NCBI GenBank assembly: GCA_934045075.1
Contig: OW203732.1
Location: forward strand, 10,220,701 to 10,284,700
Source: Yponomeuta sedellus
Taxonomy: Eukaryota; Arthropoda; Insecta; Lepidoptera; Yponomeutidae
DNA: 64,000 bases
Reading direction: 5' to 3'
Below, one piece after another: positions 42,199 to 54,346 of this stretch (position 1 is the first letter of the stretch; each line of letters opens with the position of its first letter). A model generated the notes under the pieces. The model had not been told where the DNA came from, did no database searches, and saw only the letters and a list, made by a program, of their open reading frames with translations. The translations under genes were made by a program, and so were the position numbers.

Positions 42199-43613
42199 TT
42201 TGAAGCGCAAATTTTGTTAGAGTAGAGCGTCGTCGTGCGTTGAGTAGAAAATATTTTTAACCGTTTTACTGGTTTTTAGTACCGCTGTATCATATACTTA
42301 AAACAACATTTGTTTCTCATGTAGGGGAAATAATCTACTGTAGAATTCTACGCATTCAACGTAGCCCTCATATTTCGAAAAACATGAATCTGAGAAGAAA
42401 CCCACAGAACTAAATTTTCTTTTAAACACATACGCATTTGAGGTAACCCTGTAGATGTTCAGAGCAGCCTCATGCATACGCGTCGAAGTTTGCAACAGCG
42501 TTTGCACCTACCTAATCCAAATTTTAATCGTTTGAGTCCTTGTTCCTCCTAAGTAACAAAATCTCTTTAAGCAGTCGATCCCGAACCGACTGAGATATAT
42601 ACCTGGCTCCGTTCGGCGACGTGACACGAACGTGCCCCACACACTCGCGGGAATTTATAGCGCATCACAACTCTAACTCGGTAACTTGGACTACTCACCT
42701 ACGCTCTCGACGTGCCGGGAAAACGAATTCACGCGCCAATAATCATTATAGGGGTGCCGGTGTGAGTATGAATTTTTAACATCATACAGCAATTTTCACT
42801 TTGAGGCTGAAAATTAGGTAAATTTATGCGCACACTGTTCAAATAGTGCTATTTTAGAGGTTGTTACACTCTGTGAGGATGCCATCGCAGCGTTAAAGCG
42901 GCAGCAGTCGTTTGACGGAAACTTTGGCCGGCTATCACACAGAACATTTGAACATCCAACAGATAAAACAACGCCTACAAACGCGTTTACGGATGTACGA
43001 CCAACTATTTTCTTTAGGAAAGTTTGAACTGTTGCGACGCAAGGAGGCGCCCCGTGCGCAGTGACCCGAAAACTTGGCCCGACTTCATATCCGCCGAGCT
43101 CTCTCTCTCTGCGCACTCTACAATATTTATTTCCAACTGAATTTAAGTACAATATTTTCAACGCGCCGAGAAAGTTTAAGTTAAGCCTGTAATCGCGAGC
43201 AGCAGCTTCCATTCATATTCATAAGGATATCGCGGATTGCAGAATGCTCACCGCTACTCGGAATCCGAGTATAATATGTGTAACTTTCGAGGACTTTTCG
43301 GCTCTAAAATAAAAATAAACGCTACGAATGAAACCAACCTTTGGATGTTACTTTTTCCCAGGCCCTAATCGAAGGATATTTCGGATACAAGGAGGTCGTA
43401 AAACTAGATCTTATTAGTACAGTATTTTACCTTAATTAGGTCGGCAAACTTACCTAACAAGCAAATGAAAATGAACGCGGTGTCTTGTGTGACATTACGG
43501 CGTCCGCCTATTACACGATTAGTTTGTTGGTTCGGCCGGTCATACGAAGCTGCACACATTCGCGCGTGTGTCGAGCCGACTGACGTTCCCCAAAGGAGCA
43601 GCATATCGGCCTG
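42199..43613. other. Intergenic DNA, moderately GC-rich, unrecognised
   Basis: 42,590-42,730 and 42,860-43,110 are richer in CpG than the surroundings. A 132-codon minus-strand frame (42,814-43,212) shows no domain, and I do not call it a gene. Confidence 0.4.
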
Positions 43614-43729
43614 ACCTGTCTATCTACTACATACATACCTCTCATACAGTGGTATGAGAGGTATGTATGTAGTAGATAGACAGGTAATACATACCATACA
43701 TAGGTAGTGACCTATGTATGGTATGTATT
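43614..43729. repeat. Two tandem perfect palindromes with identical loops
   Basis: Palindrome 1: perfect 34-bp arms 43614-43647/43652-43685, loop agtg. Palindrome 2 follows directly: perfect 20-bp arms 43686-43705/43710-43729, loop agtg again. Same layout as at 38.6 kb but unrelated in sequence. Confidence 0.95.
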
Positions 43730-43790
43730 TACATAGATAGTTGGATGTTTATATAAGAGCTTATATTCAGCTCACAATGACATCATCCAG

Positions 43791-44054
43791 CATTGCAGGA
43801 AGGTTAGGCCATACTCCACCACGGGGGCTGAGTCCCGGTTGGTAGTGGATTATTAGACATTGGCGGGCCTCCGCCGCCCGTCCGTAAGGCATTACATGAC
43901 AGCCGGCAACAACGGCTTAATGTGCCTTGCGAAGCACGGAAGCGCTCGGAAAAATGCCACTACAGTAGTCACCCATCCTGCACCTGACCGCGCCTGTTGT
44001 TGCTTAACTCAAGTTATTGGTTCCAATCACTCGATTTAACTAGGTCACGAGCGC
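43791..44054 (-). mobile_element. 5S-rRNA-derived SINE, partly deleted
   Basis: The minus strand starts at 'gcgctcgtgacctagtt', has 'gttaagcaacaacaggcgc' and 'aggatgggtgactac', and ends at 'cctgcaatgc'. Part of the middle is lost. Confidence 0.88.
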
Positions 44055-45118
44055 TTCTCACAGTGCTTATTGAAATTATGCACAGAACGTAAATATAATA
44101 AACACGTAGTCGGAATAGGAATATGATGGACACAATCTTCAAACATAAGTTTTGCACAAACTGTAGCCCGAATAATTGTAGTTCATACCCAGGAAGTCCC
44201 TAAATGATACCCTGCTTGTTACCATGACAACGCAATAAATAAATATATTAGAGTTTGTCTTGAAAAAGTGTAAGGTAACAATTTGACAGGACAAGTCTAG
44301 CTCAAACAACGCTATTTGTTTTAAACTTAAAATCAATATTATCCTATATCAAGTATCCTATGTCTCGATTCAGATCTTTGTCTATCTGCATGCCAATCCA
44401 CATTGCGTGATTGAGTAAGAAACATCCAAATATTTTCAGAAAGTTTCACAATTACAATATTGTAATACGAGTTGGATAGTTTTCACGATTTGAAAGTTTT
44501 TAACGTTGTAATAGTTGCTCGTATTAATGAGTAAAACCTCCCATTTTCAAATATACTGTACTTATGTGGCGATTTGCTTACGCATCTGTACTCTATTGTA
44601 TATAAATTTAACACGATGGTACATATTGAAAGCTTAGTGTCAAAATAAGGGTAATCTGCGATCGGACAACAGATGTTCAGCTCGCGATGTAATTACAATC
44701 AAGTTGAGAGCTGAACATCTGCTGTTCGATAAAATTAACCTAACGATGTAATTGCTTTTATTTATTACTTATCATTTCTGATATGTATCCGTTTTTGGAA
44801 ACATTAAAATCCGACCAAGATACAGTACTGTAACACTATTTTGTAAGATTCACCTTCATGTAGCTTTTAACTTTTCCTGTAGATTTCAAACTTCGCGAGT
44901 GTATAAAATTCAAGTGACAATACAATAATTTGTATCATCGTTGAGCCTTTCTGAAGGATCCTGATGTGAATAGAGAATTTTTCAACTCTCAACACCGCCA
45001 TATATTCTTCGTTTGTCAAATTTCATCAGCTGCAACAACTCATAGTTCAGGTATGAACCAAAATAAAAGCTAAGTTATATTCTTTTTAATGCCCTAACCC
45101 GTGCTAAGGACAATTGAA
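44055..45118. other. AT-rich intergenic DNA with an imperfect palindrome
   Basis: 44661-44683 and 44708-44730 are 23-bp arms ('acagatgttcagctc') with few mismatches and a 24-base loop. No gene was seen. Confidence 0.6.
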
Positions 45119-45252
45119 AAAAAAACCTATTTAGAGGATAAAAATTCCACCCATGCTGGGATTCAAACCCTCTGGCTATCCGTGCCAGCGCTCATTCCAA
45201 CTGAGCTAATAATGGGCGACTCACCGGTATCAGTGAAATTTCGAACCTCTTT
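45119..45252 (-). mobile_element. tRNA-derived SINE with 'taaatagg' tail
   Basis: Same family as 18,112 and 39,651; a ~10-bp deletion sits in the B-box region. It is preceded by 'aacccgtgctaaggacaatt', also found at 61,919. Confidence 0.8.
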
Positions 45253-46642
45253 ACAATATTCTCTGTATTACGTACAGGCAGCGACTCTAAATCGGTTTTT
45301 AAAAAAGCTAAGTTTACACTGCTTAGCATAACAAAATTTTCCTATTTTCCCAAACTATCAATCAATATGTTTTTGGGTTTCATCCTGTATAACATAGTTA
45401 TAATAGCTCTGTTGTCTGTTGTCCCAGTAAAATATGAAATTATAAACTTAGCAGGTTCCCATGGTATGTTTTGTTCTGTGACGAGGGAACCTGCCACAAT
45501 GGTGTTTCATATGCCCACGAAATCGCAAAAAAACGTTTCTTTATTCGTTTTCTAGTGAAAGCCCGTCGACAGACTGATTTAGCGAAATTCGTATTTAGCT
45601 TTATTATTACGCTGCGTTATTTTTAGCCCATCGTCTTTTGAATGTGTCTAATGAAGATACTAATTCGATCGGAATGAGCAGTGCACAAGCCCAATCAACA
45701 GTAAAAGGTTCCTCAATAAATTTTCTAATACTTCGATTCATCTCTATTAATATAGAATGGGGGATTGAAAGAAACCTCGTCTCTGATCCTGGCTTGAGCG
45801 CACGAAGTGGGTAATTGTCCGCGTCCCGTGCCCGCGCCGAACCCGCGCCCTGGCCAAACGATTTCTATTGCTTATTGCCTCCGCCGGCCGCCCGCTTCCT
45901 ACAATTTCCTTAATCTTATTTTCTGACAACTGAAATCTTTATGATACCTACTTACGTACGTACAAGCAAATTGCTATGCTCCCTCCCATCCCATTCTTAT
46001 CATTCGCATAGACCCTCTTCTCCCTTAGAATTTAAATTTATTTTCTCATCGAGCAGTTCTAGTATGCTGTTTATGCCGAGTAGAATATAGTAGAGAACGC
46101 TTTATCGCACCCATAAAAGGAAATATGAAAAGGATGAAGGAAGGATGTATGATCCTGAAAACAGCCAAGTAAGCAAGTTCGTCCAAGTTCAATATCAATG
46201 ACAAAGAAACAAACTTATTCATCAGGGCGAGAGCGACTGGGGTTCATTAGCAAGGCAACTTAATGGTCCAAGTTAGACAAAGTTTGCCGCCGCAAGTTTC
46301 ACGGCCCACCTTAATGTGAATTTCAAATAATAAGACCCATCCCAGCAGGTAAATATTTTTACCCCAAAGTAATAAGAGCACTTTATGATATGACTGTGAA
46401 AACAGTGAGTAGCGACAGAGAAAAACCATTATTCGGATATCATTATCTTACGTTCAATTTCGTTCTAGTGAGGCCCACTCACAGTGCATTCCGTAATAAA
46501 ATTCAATATTATGTTGAATATTGGTAAGGAATGTTGTTGTGTTGTTTCTAGTTACAAAAGGTTATAGGTATTTCATTTACAGACGTATACATTGTTCAGT
46601 TCGGGATCCGTCGCGCAGAACCGACTCAGCCTTGATCGGTTT
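45253..46642. other. Intergenic DNA, nothing recognised
   Basis: 45,800-45,900 is a short GC-rich patch. A 10-bp inverted repeat (gcaggttccc, 45,451 and 45,486) is too short to call. No gene. Confidence 0.45.
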
Positions 46643-46680
46643 AAACTTGGGTATTAGAGTTTGCACTAATACCCAAGTTT
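46643..46680. repeat. Perfect 15-bp palindrome, 8-base loop
   Basis: Arms 46643-46657/46666-46680 (aaacttgggtattag and its complement), loop agtttgca. Confidence 0.9.
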
Positions 46681-47800
46681 GATGCTGGCATGTAAGAATT
46701 AGTCTTTTTACGACATCAAAATACGCTTTTTAACAGACTTCATAAAAAGAGGAAACAGGTTCCAGACCGGCACATACTTTTTGACACCGACTCCAAACAT
46801 ACTTCTACAATACCTATAATACTCGTATAAGAATTTCGAATTTTTGGGTCATATTAATTTAAATTCTTTCTGCGTTTTTAGTACCTGAGCCTACGGACGT
46901 CGGTTTTTATTTTTATTTATTTTTTACTTTGGCCTATTTGCTCTGTTGAGCTTCATAGAATTTTCTATAAATGTATTTTTTTTTGTTTTATCGTACGAGT
47001 GTCGTTTTAAAGTACACTTTATACGTAGTTCACTGATAACTCAATATATATTGTTTTCTCAAAAACAATTGCGTCAACCAGTGTTATAAGCATAAAAATG
47101 TTATAGGAATTGTATGAAATACGACCATGCTGTAAATTCAACTTTTATTTGATTTCATTTATTAGTATATTTTTGTAAATATATTGTCTAAAATACGGTT
47201 TCTGGGCGATGTTATTTCCATATAGCGGCAGTAGAGGCAATAACGAGGTGGCTAAGAGAAAATTAAAAAAGCAAAGGATATAATCTGTATTAATACCGAT
47301 TTTCAGAAGTTGCCAAATAACTTATCTTAAGGTAAATCTCCCCAAAGACTTGGCTATTATTACCTATTGCAGTCCAAATGTCGGACAGTAACGAAAGAGC
47401 GGGGCTACTGATCGGATGGACAGGCAGACGGTATTGGCCTAGTAGGCTCTTGTTGGTATCCTTTGCGTACAGAACCCAAAAATTACTCTCTAATTGCTAA
47501 ATTACAAATATTGCTCTGTATAATAATACTTTCATAATAATATTTTCATTTCATTTCATAAACAAAGTAAAAGTTTTACGAAGAAAAAGAAGAAAAGAGA
47601 TTAATTATAAAAACACACGGCACAATAAGAAAACAAACTCAAAAATGATTCTTAGGTTTGCTGGAAGATATACCTTACTAAGATAAGCTCGCCTTTGTTC
47701 ATGCTATTTCTTATGTTACGTCCTGTGAAATGTTTGTGTGCTAAAAAGTATAATTATTTCACAACATTGATAAAAAAGAAAGTAAAATATAAGATCACTG
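46681..47800. other. AT-rich intergenic DNA with repeat fragments
   Basis: 47,655-47,710 'ggtttgctggaagatatacc' and 'aagataagctcgcctttgt' resemble 48,316-48,375 and look like a second type of LINE 3' tail. 47,380-47,470 holds fragments of the 'gggttccgtag' repeat. Confidence 0.45.
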
Positions 47801-47810
47801 TCACTGCTAC

Positions 47811-47948
47811 TATAAATGGCGACTGACTTAGCAGTCAGCGAAAGCAACCATGTTTTTAGTGACGTACACCGCTGAGGGGCAAGCCTTCAGCGCCTTCATC
47901 AGTGCCAGGAGCTACACCGCGAGCATCACAGACTGCGATGTGGTATAA
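47811..47948 (+). other. TATA-like box and 32-codon ORF, unrecognised
   Basis: TATAAATGG at 47,811 is followed 39 bp later by an ATG (47,850) opening a 32-codon frame (MFLVTYTAEGQAFSAF...) to a stop at 47,946. The spacing is compatible with a very short leader, but nothing else supports a gene. It may be chance. Confidence 0.15.
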
Positions 47949-48183
47949 CCGTGAACAATACTATACATAATAGAATACTTACTTATTATGTTATATATGA
48001 TAATACTTACATGGAATTGAATACGTTTTGGAGATAGGTACAGAGTGAAATATGTAGGTACATAGGTATCGAGTGACAGAATAAACTAACCACGATATAC
48101 ACAAATGAATAAAGGTATACAACCAGCTCAAATAATACAATAACGATGAATATAATTAAACACATATACATGTAGATGTATTA

Positions 48184-48221
48184 TTTTCCTAATTATTATT
48201 ATAGAATAATAATTAGGAAAA
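48184..48221. repeat. Perfect 17-bp palindrome, 4-base loop
   Basis: Arms 48184-48200/48205-48221 (ttttcctaattattatt and its complement), loop atag. Confidence 0.9.
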
Positions 48222-48315
48222 GAAGTAACTAAGTACTTTATTATGTACACTCATATGGGTCTATATGCGTGTACAAAATAAACTACTTCGTTACTTTTTA
48301 CTGTCTCTCTCTCTC

Positions 48316-48860
48316 TCTGAGGTTTTCTGGAAGCAATCTCGTTCAGAGATAAGCTCGCTTTTGTACATGTTATTTCTTCGACGACGCTTCGAGGATCGGA
48401 GGAAAAATGTTGTTCCAACATTTGGTCGCTGCAAACCTGAAACCGACAGCCATTGGTCCGATGCGGCGGTGTCGGGATTCTTTCCTAGTGCACATAGCGT
48501 TGTCTGGGATGGGACACTCTCCATCTACGTAATGAGATAATTTATACAGCGTCCAGTGGCATCTTCACTCACACTAGATAGGTGAAGGGGCCACTCGGCT
48601 GCTACATTGCCTTGGACATGGTTTTAGATGGTGTAGGTTTGCCCAGCACCTATACTATCTTGACAGCTTAGTCGGCCTAGCCCACAGGAAAGATTAGTCT
48701 ATATGTGCGGATCCAACCAAGCCGCGGGTTTCCTCACGATATTTTCATTCCCCGTTAGCTTGTGGTATTGCGACTACAAATTCGCAAAGCTACGTAACTT
48801 TAAAATAAAATAAAGTCATTGTTACATGCCCGCACTAAGGGGTCGAACCTGGGCGAGAAC
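48316..48860. repeat. LINE tail fragment and dispersed repeat
   Basis: 48,316-48,375 resembles the tail at 47.66 kb. 48,590-48,830 is the inverted relative of 1,195-1,480 ('gtgtaggtttgcccagcacc', 'cacaggaaagattagtc', 'gtggtattgcgactacaa'). Confidence 0.65.
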
Positions 48861-49448
48861 GAGAGACCGAGGTTCGATGGGAAAGTAACAACTTCCAAGA
48901 TGTTTTAATTGAATGTTGCCTCGACTACGGAGACACATGACAAAGGCCGAGTAAACGTATGCCTCTACCAACATCTTACTTTCGGTCAGTAAATTTAGTA
49001 AGCTACTCCGTGGTCAAGAGTTACATTTCACTGTGAACTTTTGATGCACGAGACCCTGGCAGCTTTTGTAAAGTTTTAACGATGCTGAGCCACCATTGTC
49101 TCACCGTCGCATTTCAAAATGTTAAGCTCTCTTCGTCCATTATATAGTAAAAAAGGTTTTAAATTCGATTTTAAAAATACTTACTGTTAAATGTTTACAT
49201 TAATATTTTAATACTTACTGTTAAATGTTTTGTTTCTCTATGAAAAAACCAAATGTTTGTTAGATCACGCGCAGCGTAGGGTCATTTTAACCTTCTTTAC
49301 AGAACTAACAAATACATCAAAGTAATTTGATACCAAAAGACATGTAAAGAGTTCGATTCTCACTAGGGCCGCCGTGCTATATTTATACAAATGACTTCAG
49401 TCTGGGTGTCATAGTGAAACTATAAGGGTTCCTTATTGACTACGGACT

Positions 49449-49627
49449 ATTAATTCATTCATTAATTCGTTCGTTCGTTCATTCGTTAATTCGTTCATTC
49501 ATTCGTTCGTTCGTTCGTTCGTTCGTTCGTTGGTTCGTTCGTTCGTTCGTTCGTTCGTTCGTTCGTTCTTTCGTTCGTTCGTTCGTTCGTTCGTTCGTTC
49601 GTTCGTTCGTTCGTTCATTCATTCATT
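49449..49627. repeat. TTCG/ATTC tetranucleotide microsatellite
   Basis: About 180 bp of (ttcg)n with interspersed attc/ttaa variants. The 'VRSFVRSF' frame through it is an artefact. Confidence 0.97.
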
Positions 49628-50229
49628 CACCCTTAGTCCACATAGGTGTCTTACAAAAAAGTTAACAAATACAGCTGGGTCGGCCAGGTACATCCTATTT
49701 TTTTTTTGCTACCTTACTTTTTAGGCAGGTCCGTTATGTCCTCGTGTTCCTTATTATCTACGTTCCAGATTACAGAAATAATGATCGAAATATTAAGCTG
49801 AGAGGCACTACAATTAGGTATAAGTAGAGCGTATCGGCATCAATAAAATAGGTGATGTGGCCCCGACATCGGCGAGCTGATGGCGCGTAAACAAAGCGAA
49901 ATGAACGTCCAATGACTTTCGTTTCTTTGTGTTCTGAAACAGGAAAATAACAAACGATTTAAGTACCTAATCTTAAAACAATTTCTGTTTCCTTTTATTT
50001 TTTGTTGTCTACCCAACCGAACAATAAATACATGGACAAGAACCCACTGTTTATTGGGGGAGGGAAGAAAATTATGGTGTTTCCTTGTATTAATTCCAGA
50101 GTATTATCGAAAAGCTGGTTATTCTTTTCCTCTGACAATAACGACCGGAATTGCTCACTCAATAAAGAGCCAAACCTCCAAAAGAATAGTAGTCCACCCT
50201 TTGTGCAATAAAGAATTAAAAATAATAAT
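49628..50229. other. Intergenic DNA, nothing recognised
   Basis: No gene or clear repeat. Confidence 0.45.
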
Positions 50230-50443
50230 CAATAATAACGTCCCAGGCTGTTACATTTGGCAACATTACTCCTGCTCCGGGATGTTACAAATCCATTGAT
50301 GGCGCGTGTCTATACCCTAGTAGTAGTTCCTAGCCGGGGCCTAGAATGTTGGTATTGGTATTGGTGACGGTTTGGGTTTCCGCAACTCGACTGCAAATGA
50401 GCCTATTTTGCGTGAAATGGAAGGTGTTGTCCCCAAAGGAGCC

Positions 50444-53400
50444 TTAGTCCTGCCACCCCAGCTCTTCAAGGAAAGCCAGAAGCCTGCGAGTGTCACTGCA
50501 GGCCTCCCTGAGTGTCCCTGGGTTTCCGAGGAGAGCCGTCCGTTGTGAGACCAGCCCCGCGCATTCCACCAGCACGTGGGCGGCTGTCTCTTCCGCGTCC
50601 ATGCACGCTCTGCACAAAGGACTATCTGTAACACCTATTGTAAAGAGATGTTTATTAAAGTGACCGTGACCAGTTAGAGCCCCTGCTGCTAGGCGCAGTT
50701 GTGCCTTGGTGAGGCGAAGGAGGCTACGGGACATACGAGGGTTTCTGCCTGGCATTGCTGCCCTGGCTTGTCTGCAGTCCGTGCGTGAGGTCCAGTCATT
50801 GTTGTGTAACCTGTTGGTGCGTTTGCCTAGCCATGTTTTCAGTTGGCAGAAGGGTAGAGGGACGATGGGCTCGGGTCCCTCCACTGTAGATCCGGAGCCA
50901 CCTCGCGCGAGCACATCCGCTACGTCGTTGCCCCTTGAGCCACTGTGACCTTTAATCCACTGTAAAGTAAGGTTGTTCTTAGAACCTACCTTCGTTAGGG
51001 ATTCGTGACACTCTTGGATTAGTCCAGAGTTGAAGCTATGACCTTTGAGAGCCAGTAGTACGGCTGCGCTATCAGACAGAATGCGGACGTTATATTTTTC
51101 TACCTCCCTCTGTGTGATGGCTTGTGCTGCTCGTATGATGCCCACACACTCGGCCTGGAAGACGGTGTTGTGGGCTCCTAGAGGTGTCGATATTTTAATG
51201 TTTAGGTCCTCTGAGAAGGCTCCCGAACCCGTACCTTGCTTCGTCTTGGAGCCGTCTGTGAAGACCATTAGGTCCTTGTTGCTGTTGTCTCGAGCTGGCT
51301 CGTCGAGTTGTATCTTATACTTTTTATCAAAGTTGAATACCTTAGGTATCCTGTCGTTGACCGCTAGTAGGAGTGGCTCCTCCGCGGTTGGTAGATCTAA
51401 GATCCTGGTGTGCGGGGTCCCATTGTCGCTCCACAGCCCTAGCGTTCGCAGGCGTATCGCTGAGATTGCAGCCTCCTGCTGGACGTGTAGGTGAAGCGAC
51501 GGTAGATCTAGCATGATTTCTAGGGCCGCGGTGGGCGTGGTCCTCATGCATCCCGTTATTGCCAGGCAAGCCATTCTTTGGAGCCGTTGGAGTTTATTTA
51601 TCGTCGTGACTTGTGTCGTTTTCGGCCACCACACCAGGGAAGCGTAGCTGATGATAGGTCTTACCACTGCTGCATACAACCACAAGGTGATCTTAGGATT
51701 TAGTCCCCAGGTCTTACCTATCATTCTGCGACATTGTGCAAAAGTGATACAGGCTTTTTTCAGTTTGGAGTCGATGTGTTTGTTCCAGTTCAGCTTACTG
51801 TCTAGTATGACTCCGAGATACTTGACTTCTGTTGATAGCTGGAGTGTCGATCCAAACAGTCCGGGTAGTTTGAAGTTTCCCAGTACTCGTTTATTTGTAA
51901 ACATTACCAGTTCGGTTTTTTGAGGGTTGACCGATAGGTTGTGTTCCGTACACCAGTCCTCCACGATGCCTAAGGCGGCTTGAGTGACTTCACATACTAT
52001 TCCTGCATAGTTACCTGATACTAGAATTGTCAGGTCGTCTGCGTAGCCGACTGTGTAGTAATTTCTGCTGTTCAGTGTCGTGATTAGTTCGTTTACAACA
52101 ACATTCCACAGTAGTGGTGAGAGGACGCCCCCTTGGGGGCATCCCCTGGCCACCAGTGCCATGGTGGGGTCTTCCTTGGATGTTTTGATTACCCTTTGTC
52201 TCAGCATGGCTCCGATCCATTCCATGACCGATGTCTCGATGTTGTGTCTGCCGAGTGCTCGGTTGATACTTGTGAAGCAGGTTTTGTCAAACGCGCCCTC
52301 GATGTCTATGAATGATGTCCTCGATGTCCACGTTAAACCGGGTCGCAGAGATAACAGATTTATTTTTCTGTTCTCTGAATGAATTCACAAAAATCACTCT
52401 TTTTGTGTTGTGTTATTGTAAGTAGTATTTTTTTAGTGTGTATATTAATATTAGTTTGATTAAGTTTTAAGTACCTGGTTATGTGGTATAATTGCTACTC
52501 AACAATTCGGAAACTTGTTAACGCAATAGGGATCCCCTGTCATGTTAACTTAAGTTTATTGGCAAATAAATAAAAAAAAAAAAAAGAATGTGCCTAGGCA
52601 TACCCCTTTGTTTTGGATGGCCTTCTCCGCCTTGGTGACTACGGCGTGAAGAGCTGAATCTGTAGACTTGCCCGCACTGTATGCATGTTGGTTGCGGTGC
52701 AGCGGGGTGTTTAGAAGGGCGCCATCCCTCAGGTACCGGTCGCACACTCTCTCCAGTGTTTTCAGCATGAATGAGGTGAGACTGATCGGTCTGAAGGACT
52801 TTGCGTTAGTGTAGTCAGTCTTACCTGGTTTTGGGATGAAAATTACCTCTACCTCTCTCCACTGAGTAGGGATGTACCTGTGTGCTAGGCAGGATTGTAG
52901 TATGGCCACCAGCGTTTCTTCCAATTTGGTTCCTCCCCATTGCAATAGGGCGGGGAAGATCGCGTCTGCGCCTGGTGCCTTGTATGGTTGAAAGCTGTCG
53001 ATAGCCCGTATCTTCTCAGGTGTCACCATCGTCCGGGCTATGTCCCAACAGATCTCATTTGCTGTCACGTCTGTGATTTCCCAGTGGGTCTCCCGGACGA
53101 TCTGACACCCGGGGAAGTGGGTTTGGAGTAGTATTGCTTGAGCTTCCTCGGGGGAGCTCGTGTACGTATTGTCTGGTTTAAGTATAGAGCCTACCTTTTG
53201 TGACGTCCCGGAGGATAGTATCTTGCTCACTCGTGCCGCCGTCGAGCAGGACTCTATGTCTGTGCAGAAGTTTCGCCAGGACGCAGTGCTCCAGAAGCGT
53301 ATACGCTTCTTGTATTGCGCCTTGGCTGCCTTGTAGTTGTCCCAGTCTAGATCATTACTGGTGTTCATTGCCCTGTTTAGTAATCTTCTCACTTTTTGCC

Positions 53401-54346
53401 GAATCCGCTGCAGCTCAGGACCCCACCAGGATTGGCCATCCTTGGGTTTAATGGGTGGGCCGGCTAGGGGACAGGTGTCATGATAACACTGCCTGATTGC
53501 AGACGTTATGTTTGTTACCTGTTGTTCGATGTCGATTACTCCGACTATTTCCTTGGGTACTTGCAGGCGTTCCAGGCTGCTGGCTATAGCCTTACCGTAC
53601 ATCGCCCGGTTGGTTCTCCTTGGGTTCCTGCGGGGTGTTTGGTCAGGTGTTTGGGCGCGTAGATCAAATCGGATCCAGCGGTGGTCTGAACACGAGGCTT
53701 CCTCCGATACATGCCAGTTGGATACCAGCTCGGAGGCTTTGTCGGTCGCGAAAGTTAAGTCGATGATGGTTTTACAACGTCTTGTGACGTAAGTGGGCTT
53801 CGAACCTATGTTTAGGATGTTAAGTTTGGTTGAGAAAAGATAAGAAGTTAATTCCTCACCTCTGTTGTTTTCACGGTCCATTCCCCAGAGGGAGTGGTGT
53901 GCGTTTGCATCTGCGCCCATGATCAGCTCCAGTTTGAGTCGTTCGCAGTGCTGTATAAGACTAGTAGCTTGATGTGGTGGTACAGCCTCTCCGTCAGGCA
54001 TGTATGCAGACGCGATTATCAGATCTGGTAATCCGCATGTTAGGTCTGTTGCTAGTCTGATAGTCGTCAGGTCTCTGGAACAGAACTCCGTTAGGGTGTG
54101 TGTTTGTATGTTGCGAGAGGTGTAAATGCAGGTTCTGGGGTCGACCAGTTCTGTATTCGATATAAGCTTACCTCCGGTGTTGTTGAGGCCGCATATGCGG
54201 TTGCCGTTGACCCACGGCTCTTGGATCAGTGCAATAGCCTCGTCGTTTGTTTCCTCCAGCCATCGTCGCAGTTGAGCCGTTGCGGTGCGACTGTGGTGGA
54301 GGTTGGCTTGTACGAGCCTAATTGTTCTTGGTGAAGAAGACGCCAT
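50444..54346 (-). pseudogene. Non-LTR ORF2: endonuclease, RT, RNase H (interrupted)
   Basis: The start ATG at 54,346 lies 29 bases before the end of ORF1 and gives MASSSPRTIRL. Endonuclease (first ~230 residues): ALIQEPWVNG, IMGADANAHHSLWG, SDHRW. RT: FRPISLTSF, then IDIEGAFDK, GCPQGGVLSPLLWN, YADDLTILVSG. RNase H: VFTDGSKTKQG, AECVGI, LSDSAAV, WIKGHSGSRGNDVAD. C-terminal knuckle: CRACMDAEETAAHVLVEC. A 271-bp insertion (52,315-52,585) falls inside RT just before the first catalytic Asp. Each side is otherwise open (about 585 and 620 codons), so this was an intact ORF of about 1.2 kb codons when hit. The present copy cannot make a complete RT. Confidence 0.92.
52310..52590 (+). mobile_element. 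271-bp poly(A)-tailed insertion within ORF2
   Basis: A direct repeat gaatg (52310-52314 and 52586-52590) flanks a segment ending 'ttggcaaataaat' plus a run of A (52,571-52,585). The layout is that of a 5'-truncated retroposon in plus orientation, opposite to its host element. Removing it and one repeat restores the host reading frame. The parent family is not identified. Confidence 0.88.

Noticed and set aside
42814..43212. 132-codon minus-strand frame
   Set aside because: No domain, no splice context, ordinary composition; chance length in a slightly GC-rich stretch.
45451..45495. 10-bp inverted repeat (gcaggttccc)
   Set aside because: Short arms and a ~25-base loop are not distinguishable from chance.
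49449..49627. Tandem repeat as CRISPR array
   Set aside because: It is a simple tetranucleotide microsatellite with no spacers, in an insect genome.
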